Source: CAYTSA01 sp964440345
Lineage (GTDB): Bacteria > Desulfobacterota > Desulfovibrionia > Desulfovibrionales > Desulfovibrionaceae
Assembly (NCBI GenBank): GCA_964440345.1
Contig: CAYTSA010000113.1
Location: 1-11,257 of the forward strand
DNA length: 11,257 bases
Direction of reading: 5' to 3'
A program made the position numbers and the translations under genes. Below, one piece after another: positions 1 to 6,636 of the stretch (position 1 is its first letter; each line of letters begins with the position of its first letter). Below the pieces are notes generated by a model that ran no database searches, had not been told where the DNA came from, and saw nothing but the letters and a program-made list of their open reading frames with translations.

Positions 1-1
1 C

Positions 2-32
2 AAAAAAAGGTCAAATTTTTTGATTTTTGACC
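2..32 (-). terminator. Possible Rho-independent terminator (minus strand), AT-rich stem
   Basis: A perfect 7-bp inverted repeat, GGTCAAA (9-15) and TTTGACC (26-32), encloses a 10-nt loop. On the minus strand it is followed directly by seven T (A-run at 2-8), which is the geometry of an intrinsic terminator for leftward transcription. The stem is short and AT-rich, so it would be weak. It could instead be a protein-binding palindrome. It lies about 320 nt beyond the stronger terminator at 352-379, so which transcript it would end is unclear. Confidence 0.4.
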
Positions 33-351
33 CGAGAATGGTAAACTTGGGTTAATGTAATGTATCGTGCGAGTACTAACCTGAGGCAACTCCTCCCTGA
101 CCTGTAGCCGGCTTGCCTGGTCAGCGCTGTCAGGCGGTGGAGTTGGGACCCATTGCCTGCCAGTACGGAAGCGGGATGGATATGTACCGCCAGCCATGGG
201 TTGGACAAAATTGCTGAACTTGACGCACATAACTCAGAGGCCTTTGCCTGGGGCAGCGCGCTTGGGAGAAGCAGGCTGACACCGCGAAAACCCTGGCGAC
301 TGATACAGCGGCAACGGCTTTGGCGCAGAAAGGACACGCCGGGCGCACCAG
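33..351. other. Region without a recognised gene
   Basis: No reading frame here looks like a conserved protein and no frame has a convincing ribosome-binding site. On the plus strand two nested complementary pairs can be seen: CAACTCC (87-93) with GGAGTTG (139-145), and inside it CTGACC (97-102) with GGTCAG (119-124). This could be a folded RNA or chance. TTGACC (27-32) and GTTAAT (51-56), 18 nt apart, resemble a weak rightward promoter, but no rightward terminator with a T-run was found. No known RNA family was recognised. Confidence 0.4.
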
Positions 352-379
352 AAAAAAGGGGGCCCGCCCAAGGGCCCCC
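352..379 (-). terminator. Rho-independent terminator, minus strand
   Basis: A perfect 8-bp G+C stem, GGGGGCCC (358-365) and GGGCCCCC (372-379), with a 6-nt loop, is followed on the minus strand by six T (A-run at 352-357). This is a textbook intrinsic terminator for leftward transcription. It lies 136 nt beyond the stop of the exported-protein gene at 515, so it probably ends the minus-strand unit 6229-515, or a short RNA starting near 434. Read rightward the hairpin is followed by AAAAG, so it should not terminate in that direction. Confidence 0.75.
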
Positions 380-434
380 AAAAGACGGAGAGAAGGATGC
401 GAGGGGAGGTCTTATAAACTCTCCTAAAAACAAA
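352..434 (-). ncRNA. Candidate small RNA with C-rich loop (or structured 3' UTR)
   Basis: On the minus strand a good -10 box, TATACT (446-441), lies about 7 nt before a segment that runs into the strong terminator at 379-352, giving a putative RNA of about 83 nt. Its 5' half can form a GGAGAG/CTCTCC stem (424-419 with 392-387) whose loop exposes CCTCCCCTC (409-401). That loop is complementary to Shine-Dalgarno sequences. No good -35 box is present (TCGATG, 469-464, matches three of six). The simplest alternative is that this is only the 3' UTR of the gene ending at 515. Confidence 0.25.
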
Positions 435-514
435 ATACACAGTATAACGTTACGGTTTCGGGTCATCGACTCGACAATGCGGTGAAGCCCGGAACAAAGA
501 CAGCCAACTGCCAA

Positions 515-1006
515 TTACTCCAAAAGATATGCGTATTGCGCCGCCACGTCGTCAGTCTTGGCGGCCAGCGCTTCAGCTGTCTGCTGCACGGTGACGCCGC
601 TCGCCAGCCCCACCTCGCTTTGCAAAAAGTATTTTAAGGTGGCTTCGTTTTCAGAGTACAGCCACACGGCGGAAAAAGCAGAACTCAACTCCGGCCGGCC
701 GCCGAACTCTTCCATGGTGGTCAAAATCAGCTGTACCTTGCGCTCATCCTTGGTGCTCAGCCGAAACAATGACGAACGGTTCAGCTCTTCCTTCAAATGG
801 TACGCCAACCGTAGCCCCACAGGATCGCTTCCTTCGTGTATCACCGTGACGGCCGTTTTGCGGCTTTGGCTGCTGGCTTGGGGCGTATTAGGTATTTCCT
901 TAAGCGCCGGGCCGTCCGTGGAGTTCTCCTGGGCGAACCCAACGGCTCCGACCCACAGAAGCATGGTCAAGCAAAAAGCCGCGGCCGCCAACGTTGTCCC
1001 TCTCAT
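515..1006 (-). CDS. Exported protein of unknown function (163 aa)
   Basis: The function is not recognised. The ATG at 1006 was chosen because a strong Shine-Dalgarno GGAGGGGG lies 2 nt upstream (1009-1016) and because the resulting N-terminus is a clear signal peptide: basic start, hydrophobic core over residues 6-22, likely cleavage after GFA at residue 25. A longer frame to 1081 adds 25 residues that would spoil the signal peptide. The mature part (about 138 residues) starts with a polar linker. After it comes a compact segment with DPVG followed by an amphipathic helix, then alternating strands and helices ending in AQYAYLLE. It has no cysteines after cleavage and no membrane segments, so a soluble periplasmic protein is likely. 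It is the last gene of the minus-strand unit, 89 nt after the permease stop and before the terminator at 352-379. Confidence 0.8.
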   Translation of the reverse strand: MRGTTLAAAAFCLTMLLWVGAVGFAQENSTDGPALKEIPNTPQASSQSRKTAVTVIHEGSDPVGLRLAYHLKEELNRSSLFRLSTKDERKVQLILTTMEEFGGRPELSSAFSAVWLYSENEATLKYFLQSEVGLASGVTVQQTAEALAAKTDDVAAQYAYLLE

Positions 1007-1045
1007 ATCCCCCTCCTCTGGTGTTGGTGTCGTAGTGCTGTCGAT

Positions 1046-1075
1046 ACAGTAAAGCATGACATGCAATGCTGGCAA
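1046..1075 (-). promoter_or_regulatory. Possible promoter of the exported-protein gene
   Basis: On the minus strand TTGCCA (1075-1070, five of six matches to the -35 consensus) and TACTGT (1051-1046, weak -10) are 18 nt apart. The implied start, near 1039, would give a leader of about 33 nt. It would let the exported-protein gene be transcribed independently of the permease. This is based on motif matching only. Confidence 0.25.
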
Positions 1076-1095
1076 GCGCATATGCCGCCGTCTGG

Positions 1096-2268
1096 CTACT
1101 CCTCATTGCTTCGAATGCACTGGGTGAAGGCCAGCGACAGACCACTCAGAACCGCCCCGGCGATAAACACCGTTTTATAGTTCTCCAGCCAGGCAAGGCC
1201 TCCCAGCACTGGAATGACCACCGCTGCAATATGATTGATGGTAAACCCCACAGCCATGGAGGGCGCAATATCTTCGGGGTCGGCTATCTTCTGGAAATAG
1301 GTCCGCACGGCGATGGCGAAGTTGAAAAATACATGGTCCAGCACGTACATGATCCCTACAATGAACCAGGAATCCGTATACGCGTAGACGAAAAATATAA
1401 GGATAAGCGAGCCATACTCCAAGGACAGCACCGCCCGTTCACCGTATCTGTTTATGCATATCCCAATGAGCGGACTGGCGTACAAGTTTACCACGTTATT
1501 GATCACGAACAGGGCCGTCACGGCTTGCACGGAATAGTGAAACTGCTGCACCAGCAAAAACACCGCAAAGGCCACAAACACCTGCCGCCTGGCGCCGGCC
1601 AGAAACGTGAGCGTGTAAAAAAGCCAGTACTTTTTCCTGAACACCATCTTTCGCGGGCCGGGCGGGTCCTCGCCGCCGCCCGGGTCCATACGCAGGCTGT
1701 ACAGGCCCGCTGCAGCCACCGCCAGCCCCAACACGATGAACATGGCCCCGTAGCTCAGAAAAAAGGCCATGACGAAAATGAGGCCTCCCACAGCCAGGTT
1801 GGCTGCTGAAGAAGCGCCGCGCAAGCGGCCGGAGACCAATGGAGCTTCCAGCTTGTTGAAGTGCTGCAGCGTCAGCGACATGTTCAAGGTTTCAAAATAA
1901 TGGAACCCAAAACTCATGATGAGCGTAGTGAAAATGAGCCCCCAAAACGATGGGAACAAGCCTGTCAACGCCACGCCCAACCCCAGCACGGCCACGGACA
2001 GGGCGGCAAGCCGCTTCTCCGTGACAACAAAGAGCAGATACACCACAAGCAAGGCCAGAAAGCCCGGCAACTCCCGCACAGACTGGACAACTCCGTTCTG
2101 GAAGCCGTCCAGGCCGGCAACCTCCACGGCAAAATTGTTGATCAACGTGCGCCAGCCCTGCAGCCCGACGGCGGAGGCCAGCGTCAGCGCCAGCAGAAAG
2201 AGATACATCTGCTTGTTTGCCACGCTGGAAGCATCGTGAAAGGCGGGGAAAAACCGAAAACGTTTCAT
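1096..2268 (-). CDS. MFS permease, substrate unknown (390 aa)
   Basis: A polytopic inner-membrane protein with the length (390 residues) and spacing of the major facilitator superfamily. Hydrophobic segments lie at about 21-40, 66-82, 88-105, 108-125, 153-172, 174-191, 213-240 (one or two), 246-272, 280-297, 301-321, 335-358 and 365-383. A polar cytoplasmic loop at about 192-213 (DPGGGEDPPGPRK) separates the two six-helix halves. The second-half loop PLIGICINRYGER (266-278) resembles MFS motif A. Later features include the charged QKIADPEDIAPS loop (326-337). The substrate cannot be told from sequence. The start at 2268 has no clear Shine-Dalgarno, but it gives the usual N-terminal length and no other ATG precedes it in frame. 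It lies 52 nt after the cyclase-like gene on the same strand, so co-transcription is likely. Confidence 0.88.
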   Translation of the reverse strand: MKRFRFFPAFHDASSVANKQMYLFLLALTLASAVGLQGWRTLINNFAVEVAGLDGFQNGVVQSVRELPGFLALLVVYLLFVVTEKRLAALSVAVLGLGVALTGLFPSFWGLIFTTLIMSFGFHYFETLNMSLTLQHFNKLEAPLVSGRLRGASSAANLAVGGLIFVMAFFLSYGAMFIVLGLAVAAAGLYSLRMDPGGGEDPPGPRKMVFRKKYWLFYTLTFLAGARRQVFVAFAVFLLVQQFHYSVQAVTALFVINNVVNLYASPLIGICINRYGERAVLSLEYGSLILIFFVYAYTDSWFIVGIMYVLDHVFFNFAIAVRTYFQKIADPEDIAPSMAVGFTINHIAAVVIPVLGGLAWLENYKTVFIAGAVLSGLSLAFTQCIRSNEE

Positions 2269-2278
2269 GGCAGCGCGG

Positions 2279-2308
2279 GCATACTGCGTATGCTTGTCAA
2301 AGGCAAGC
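2279..2308. promoter_or_regulatory. Palindrome plus hairpin upstream of the permease gene
   Basis: The 52-nt gap between the cyclase-like stop and the permease start is mostly filled by two symmetric elements. GCATAC-TGC-GTATGC (2279-2293) is a perfect 6+3+6 palindrome, 11 nt upstream of the ATG. It abuts a hairpin, GCTTGTC-AAA-GGCAAGC (2292-2308), with one G-T pair. On the minus strand TTGACA (2300-2295) is a perfect -35 hexamer, but no fitting -10 is seen. Possible roles are an operator, a translation-controlling hairpin, or an mRNA-processing site. There is no T-run, so it is not a terminator. Confidence 0.35.
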
Positions 2309-2320
2309 GATTACAAACGA

Positions 2321-5300
2321 CTACACCCTGATGCGCGGGCAGCGGGACATGGGAGGCGAAAAAGACGCCATCTCCAATTCGTCCGACAAAAAGACGGATA
2401 CCCGCTTTTTCATAAACAGCCGGGGAGACTCGCGGGCCGTGGTCTGTTCCTCAGCGCTCAACCCACTAAAACTCTTGCAGAACAGTTCGCCCCACGTTGT
2501 GGACCAGATAATGGCGACCTCGCGTATACGGTTCTCTGACCGGTCCTGGCGCAAATTGGCCAAGAAGAAGGCCTTTACCGTTTGCTCCGGCTTGGCCCCC
2601 AGCTCCAAAGGAGGGTAAAATACCTGCTCGTATGGAAAAAATTCTTCCAGAATTGGCAACAACCGCCACACGTCCATCGAGGTCATGGGCTGAAAAGAGT
2701 TTTCAACCTCCACCACTGCGCCAGAATGGTATATCCGGTTGGCGACTGTCCAGACCAGGAGCCGGGTCGGGTCCAGCTCCTCGCGCAACGGCTTGAACGT
2801 CCTCTCTTCGCTTGTACCTCCTTCAGGCAAGGCGGCGACTCCGTAAACAGTCTTGTTGGACCGCGTTTTGCGGGACATGAAACGCAGCTCGGCAAAACCC
2901 CGCCGCAGAGGCGCCAGAAACGGCGTGCGGGGGATCTTGTGCTCCCGGTCCACAAACGCCGCTTTAATGGGCCGGGTCAGCTCCGTGAGCGTTTGCCTGT
3001 CCATATCAGCGAATACATTCGCGCCATCGTGCGCCGCTACGTACAAACGCTGAAGAACCGCGCTCATATAGCTGCTTATGCGCCGGCCCAGCTCCAAGGC
3101 CGCAGCCGGATCCCGCTCTAACCGCCCGCCTTGGAGCACAGCCTCTTTGGCTCGCAGCTCTCCCCTTTCCACCAAGCTGCGCGTAGCGCGGCGCTTGTGA
3201 AAGCTGCTGCAGCCGGCGCCGGGAGGATGATGCACTGCAACTCCCAGCCGGCTGAGAAACGCCAAATCAATGAGTTCCGCTGTGGACCTGTCTTTACCGG
3301 CTGCGCTACGGGCCCAGTCCGCCGCCTGGGCGTAGAGCAGACCGTAGGGGTCTGTCTCCATCGGGTCCCAGCGCCCGGACTGCAGGTTTGCACGCAAAGA
3401 GCCGCTCAAGGTCTCCCGGCCCTGGCCAGCCACAAAACGATCCAGCAATCCCATTCTCAAACACGCTTCCAGCGGCTTGCGCAAGCCGTCCACAAGCTGC
3501 CGCAAGCCGAAGTCAAGATAGAGAGAGCTGGACCACGGAGACAACCCGCCCATGTCCGTAACAGGGGCAATGGAATGCTGCGCCCACCATTCCGGCGGCC
3601 CCCCGGCAAGCACCAGGGCCATGGCGAAAAAATCATCTTTGGCCAGCTCGCCAGACGCAGCGTGCTTATCCGCTGGTTGCAACACTCCCTGAGCGGCCTG
3701 TTCCCTATCGCAGACATGTATCGCCAGGCTGACGTTGAACCGGCGCTGAGCCCAATTCACGAACAGCCTGATCTTTGACTCCAACTCCTGAAGCGGCTTG
3801 GCCCGCTCCACCCCCCGCTCAAAAGGCCGCAAACACAACAACGCTGTGATGGGCGTATCCTTGTCCATGGCGACAGACCCGACGCCGCCGGAAAGGGCCA
3901 GGAAATCCGCCTCTAATTGAGGGGCTTCAGGAAGCTGGTTGAAGCCTTCAAAATGCTTTCGGGCCGCCTCGCGGGTCCCAGGCGTGGGCGCATACCCCTG
4001 AATGCGGCACAGCGGGTAGCCGCCGCTCTGGCCCCGCTGGCGTTCAAAACCGTCACTGGCAAACACATACGGCAGCAAATCCAGCAATTCCGCAAGAGCC
4101 CAGCCGTAGCACCCCCGGGCCAGCTCCAGCCTTTGGGCTGTCCATTGTCTGTACCGGGTCTCCAGTGTTTGCGCCTCGCTCAGTTCCTTCCAGGCTTCCA
4201 CAAACAGTCGGGACAGATGGTCCGCTTCATCCACCCGGTTCAGTATGGCCCGGCCCGGGCTTTGGGCTGCACGGCGCAGCGCCCTGCGCAGGTCCAACTC
4301 CGCAGCCCTGCGCCAGCCAGGCTCGTCAGCGTCCAAGGCAATGAACCGACACTGGCGGATAGCAGAACCCTCCAGCCCCCCGCCCCGGACCAGCAACCTG
4401 TCCGCCTGCAGGGCGTCCAGGACACTGTCCCGAAACGTCACCCCGTGCAGCTCCACGCGCCGCAACACGGCCGTGCTCAGGTCGGCGCATTCAAACAGCA
4501 CTGTGGTAAAGCGGCTACCGTCAAGCATGGCGGCGGAAATATCCGCCCTATGCAGACTGCAAGCGGAAAAGCCACACTGGAGCAGCCGGACGCCAACCCA
4601 CGAAATACCGTCCATGACGCAGCGCTCAAAGGTGCAACCTTGCATGGAGGCCCCGGCCATGTCCGACTCGCTCCACACACAGTCCACAAAGCGAACATTT
4701 TCCAGCATCGCCCCGCCCATGTCTTTGCCGATAAACTGGCAATTGACAAACCTGCACTCCTGCATGGCAATATTTCGAAAGTCAGGCAGATGCAACGTAG
4801 CGCCGGTAAAAGACACACGAACAAACACCGCCTCCCTGGCGGACGGGCGAATCCAGGAGCAACGGTCTATCTCCAGGTCCTGAAGGTGTTCCTTGTGCAG
4901 TTTCAGGTTGAGCAGCTCAAGGTCCGCCGCGTTTTTCCCCTGCTCCTCCAATAATTCCCTGGCGCGCTCCATGGCTTTGTGAACAATGGCGTTGCCAGCG
5001 CCTGCCGCCCGGCGAGCTGCGGCGACGGCGCGCTGCATCAGGCTGTCCTGGCGTTCGGTCCCTTCTTCGGGAGCAAGTGGCGCCCGCGGCGCCAGACGCA
5101 CTGCTTCCAGCTTGCGTTCCAGCCAACGGATGTTGTTCGCCTGGCCCCTGGTGCGCAACAACAAAAGAGCTCTTGCCGCCAAGTCTGGCGCCGCCCGAAA
5201 GGCAATCTCGCTGGCGGCCCGGGCCAACGCGGCCATATATTCCTTGGGCAGCTGTTCTTCCAGAATTTGCAAGCCGCCCTTGCCCAAAAAAAGTATTGCC

Positions 5301-6229
5301 GGTCCCAGCGCGGCGGCGTGTTTCTCCAGCTCCCCCCGGGCAGCCAGTTTTTCACTCGCCTGGACGAGAACAGGCGCGCATCGCGCCGGATCTAAACGAG
5401 CCATGGTTTCCAGAACTCTGGAAAACATGCGCGGCGGCAATTCTCGTTCCAGAACAGGCTCCAGCCCGGCGAAAAAATCTGGCGCACCCGGCCTGGAGCC
5501 GGCCGGCGCAGTAGACCGGTCCAGGCAATCCAAAATTGACTCCACCCCTTCTGCGGACAGCCCCTCCTGCTGCAGCATGGTGTGCAAATCCCCGGCAACA
5601 GGCAGTTCCGGAACAACGGAAAGGTAACGGGCCGCTTTGGGCTGGCGCCCGGCCTCCCTGGCCAACCGCGGCGCCGGGCCTGGAGAAAGGCTCAAAACGT
5701 CCCGCAATGCGCAGGCTGGCGTTTCAGTCCAGCCCCACAGCCGGGCCAGAGCGTGCAGCAACTGGGGAATATCCTTGCGCAAGTCAGACTGGAAAACGCT
5801 GCGCGTCCAGCTGTCCATGGCCCGTTCCGGCGGGCGCGCCGGCCGGCAGTACTGCTCGGCCAGCAACAACTGGTCTGACAAGGGCAGGCCGGCCAGAGCG
5901 TTTTCGTGCACAGGAAAGGGGACCCGCTTTGCCCGTATGCAGACCAGCATCAACATGCGGCCCAGAGGTCCCAGCTCCCTCCAGAACCACACGCAGCTAT
6001 TGAACAGGTCGCCGATTCGGTCGTTCATGGCCGGCCCGGAAAGCAGAAACGCCGCCTGCCGGGCCTCGGCCGGCAGCGGCCGGGACGAGTCCAGATTCTT
6101 GGCCAGGGTCTGCGCCCTCTCGGCCAAAGCCTGCACGTCTTTGGCTTTGCCTATTATGCGGCCCGAAGCCAAATGGCGTTGCATCGCGGGCAGGATGTCT
6201 TTGAACGTGGAGAGGGTTGTTATGTCCAT
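2321..6229 (-). CDS. Class I adenylate cyclase homologue with pentapeptide repeats, probably inactive
   Basis: A 1302-residue cytoplasmic protein with no signal peptide or membrane segment. Residues 1-440 are mostly helical and unrecognised. Residues ~475-630 are degenerate pentapeptide repeats (for example ADISAAMLDGSRF and ADLSTAVLRRVEL), expected to form a right-handed beta-helix. Residues ~680-1260 match the whole length of class I adenylate cyclase as I know it from E. coli CyaA: the N-terminal YRQW...ELLDLLPYVF segment, the nucleotidyltransferase segment 781-800, GGLS (894-897), DPY (960-962), LTELTRPIKAAF, and WGELF (1246-1250). In the active-site segment CyaA has GS...SDLDIWVC, while this protein has GG...TPITALLC, so both metal-binding Asp positions are Pro793 and Thr795. 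Making cAMP therefore seems unlikely, and a regulatory or binding role is more probable. E. coli CyaA is about 850 residues, and the extra length here is N-terminal. The ATG at 6229 has no Shine-Dalgarno. It is the first gene of the unit with the permease downstream. Confidence 0.85.
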   Translation of the reverse strand: MDITTLSTFKDILPAMQRHLASGRIIGKAKDVQALAERAQTLAKNLDSSRPLPAEARQAAFLLSGPAMNDRIGDLFNSCVWFWRELGPLGRMLMLVCIRAKRVPFPVHENALAGLPLSDQLLLAEQYCRPARPPERAMDSWTRSVFQSDLRKDIPQLLHALARLWGWTETPACALRDVLSLSPGPAPRLAREAGRQPKAARYLSVVPELPVAGDLHTMLQQEGLSAEGVESILDCLDRSTAPAGSRPGAPDFFAGLEPVLERELPPRMFSRVLETMARLDPARCAPVLVQASEKLAARGELEKHAAALGPAILFLGKGGLQILEEQLPKEYMAALARAASEIAFRAAPDLAARALLLLRTRGQANNIRWLERKLEAVRLAPRAPLAPEEGTERQDSLMQRAVAAARRAAGAGNAIVHKAMERARELLEEQGKNAADLELLNLKLHKEHLQDLEIDRCSWIRPSAREAVFVRVSFTGATLHLPDFRNIAMQECRFVNCQFIGKDMGGAMLENVRFVDCVWSESDMAGASMQGCTFERCVMDGISWVGVRLLQCGFSACSLHRADISAAMLDGSRFTTVLFECADLSTAVLRRVELHGVTFRDSVLDALQADRLLVRGGGLEGSAIRQCRFIALDADEPGWRRAAELDLRRALRRAAQSPGRAILNRVDEADHLSRLFVEAWKELSEAQTLETRYRQWTAQRLELARGCYGWALAELLDLLPYVFASDGFERQRGQSGGYPLCRIQGYAPTPGTREAARKHFEGFNQLPEAPQLEADFLALSGGVGSVAMDKDTPITALLCLRPFERGVERAKPLQELESKIRLFVNWAQRRFNVSLAIHVCDREQAAQGVLQPADKHAASGELAKDDFFAMALVLAGGPPEWWAQHSIAPVTDMGGLSPWSSSLYLDFGLRQLVDGLRKPLEACLRMGLLDRFVAGQGRETLSGSLRANLQSGRWDPMETDPYGLLYAQAADWARSAAGKDRSTAELIDLAFLSRLGVAVHHPPGAGCSSFHKRRATRSLVERGELRAKEAVLQGGRLERDPAAALELGRRISSYMSAVLQRLYVAAHDGANVFADMDRQTLTELTRPIKAAFVDREHKIPRTPFLAPLRRGFAELRFMSRKTRSNKTVYGVAALPEGGTSEERTFKPLREELDPTRLLVWTVANRIYHSGAVVEVENSFQPMTSMDVWRLLPILEEFFPYEQVFYPPLELGAKPEQTVKAFFLANLRQDRSENRIREVAIIWSTTWGELFCKSFSGLSAEEQTTARESPRLFMKKRVSVFLSDELEMASFSPPMSRCPRIRV

Positions 6230-6239
6230 ACTGTGGTTT

Positions 6240-6256
6240 GCCGCATGGCTTGCGGC
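6240..6256. promoter_or_regulatory. Hairpin in the leader of the cyclase-like gene
   Basis: GCCGCA (6240-6245) and TGCGGC (6251-6256) form a perfect 6-bp G+C stem with a 5-nt loop. It lies 11-27 nt upstream of the ATG at 6229, next to where a ribosome-binding site would be expected. No Shine-Dalgarno is visible there. It could limit translation or be an operator. In G+C-rich DNA such a short palindrome can also arise by chance. Confidence 0.25.
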
Positions 6257-6282
6257 GGCTTTGGGCGTTCACTGCTTTCAGT

Positions 6283-6498
6283 TTACCCTTTGCACAGGGG
6301 GGCGAGAATGGCAAGGAACAGTCCTGTCCAGAATCCATCGCCTGCGATCACTGGCCAGCCAGCCCGGCCAGAGGGCAGGAAGAAGGCAAAGGCCACGGGC
6401 ATGAGCAGAACAGAGCCGTAGGGAAAAAAGTACGCCGCGGCGATGGGGTGATCGCCGCGGCGTTGCGAGGAGGGAGTATGGACAGGCTCCCAAAACAT
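6283..6498 (-). CDS. Possible small membrane protein (up to 71 aa), doubtful
   Basis: This frame encodes two hydrophobic stretches separated by a short SGRAGWP turn: about residues 20-41 (IAAAYFFPYGSVLLMPVAFAFF) and 50-67 (the GDGFWTGLFLAIL region). Such a pattern is typical of a two-helix membrane protein, and codon third positions are G/C-rich as in the neighbouring genes. Against it, the start is unclear: the ATG at 6498 and an internal ATG at 6402 both lack a Shine-Dalgarno. A terminator-like hairpin (6432-6463) also lies within the frame. It could be a real small gene, a decayed C-terminus of a larger gene, or chance. If real, it is 53 nt upstream of the cyclase-like gene on the same strand. 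The rest of 6499-6636 shows no convincing gene. Confidence 0.3.
   Translation of the reverse strand: MFWEPVHTPSSQRRGDHPIAAAYFFPYGSVLLMPVAFAFFLPSGRAGWPVIAGDGFWTGLFLAILAPLCKG
6424..6463 (-). terminator. Rho-independent terminator, minus strand
   Basis: A perfect 13-bp G+C-rich stem (6432-6444 with 6451-6463) and a 6-nt loop are followed on the minus strand by AC and then six T (A-run at 6424-6429). The leftward direction is the one with the T-run. The nearest upstream minus-strand gene is the zinc-ribbon gene ending at 6637, leaving a long 3' UTR of about 170 nt. The hairpin would separate that transcript from the cyclase-like gene at 6229. Each arm contains CGCCGCGGCG, which is itself self-complementary, so alternative foldings are possible. 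Confidence 0.65.
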
Positions 6499-6636
6499 GG
6501 GGACAAGAGCCGTTCCTGTGTTAAGACAAACGTATAGCTATGCCGCTCCAGGATAGAGACAATATTTTGGGCGGCCTTGCTTTTGAGTGCTTGCGCATCA
6601 GCCGTCAACTGGCGAAAAAACGCTTATTCGGAACGC

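Noticed and set aside
153..485. Plus-strand frames that could be joined by a frameshift into a coiled-coil lipoprotein-like fragment (DKIAELDAHNSEAFA, then KQADTAKTLATDTAATALAQ)
   Set aside because: The resemblance to Lpp/OprI-type proteins is only in composition, no lipobox or ribosome-binding site is in place, and the join requires an assumed frameshift.
11..514. Minus-strand 167-codon frame covering the leftmost region
   Set aside because: Its composition (Ser/Leu/Arg/Cys-rich with no domain pattern) is not protein-like. It runs through the strong terminator at 352-379 and has no ribosome-binding site.
3851..3865. DKD (residues 789-791) as a shifted metal-binding DxD in the cyclase homologue
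   Set aside because: The ungapped alignment to CyaA is anchored by conserved residues on both sides and puts DKD four residues before the catalytic position. It would need a compensating gap. It is kept as the main way the inactivity claim could fail.
3917..4954. Long plus-strand frame (345 codons) opposite the cyclase-like gene, and similar frames opposite the other genes
   Set aside because: These are antisense shadows of G+C-rich coding sequence. They have no domain pattern, and the opposite strand carries a clearly homologous protein.
6478..6537. A 19-codon plus-strand ORF (MDRLPKHGDK...) preceded by AGGAGGGAG
   Set aside because: The Shine-Dalgarno is good, but the spacing to ATG is only 3-4 nt, the peptide is unremarkable and no rightward promoter was seen. 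Kept only as a note.
6348..6608. Minus-strand 86-codon frame whose first ~35 residues look helical (ADAQALKSKAAQNIVSILER)
   Set aside because: It begins with TTG without a ribosome-binding site, turns into low-complexity Pro/Ser-rich sequence, and overlaps the terminator and the membrane ORF in another frame. It could be the 5' part of a frameshifted relic, but that cannot be supported.
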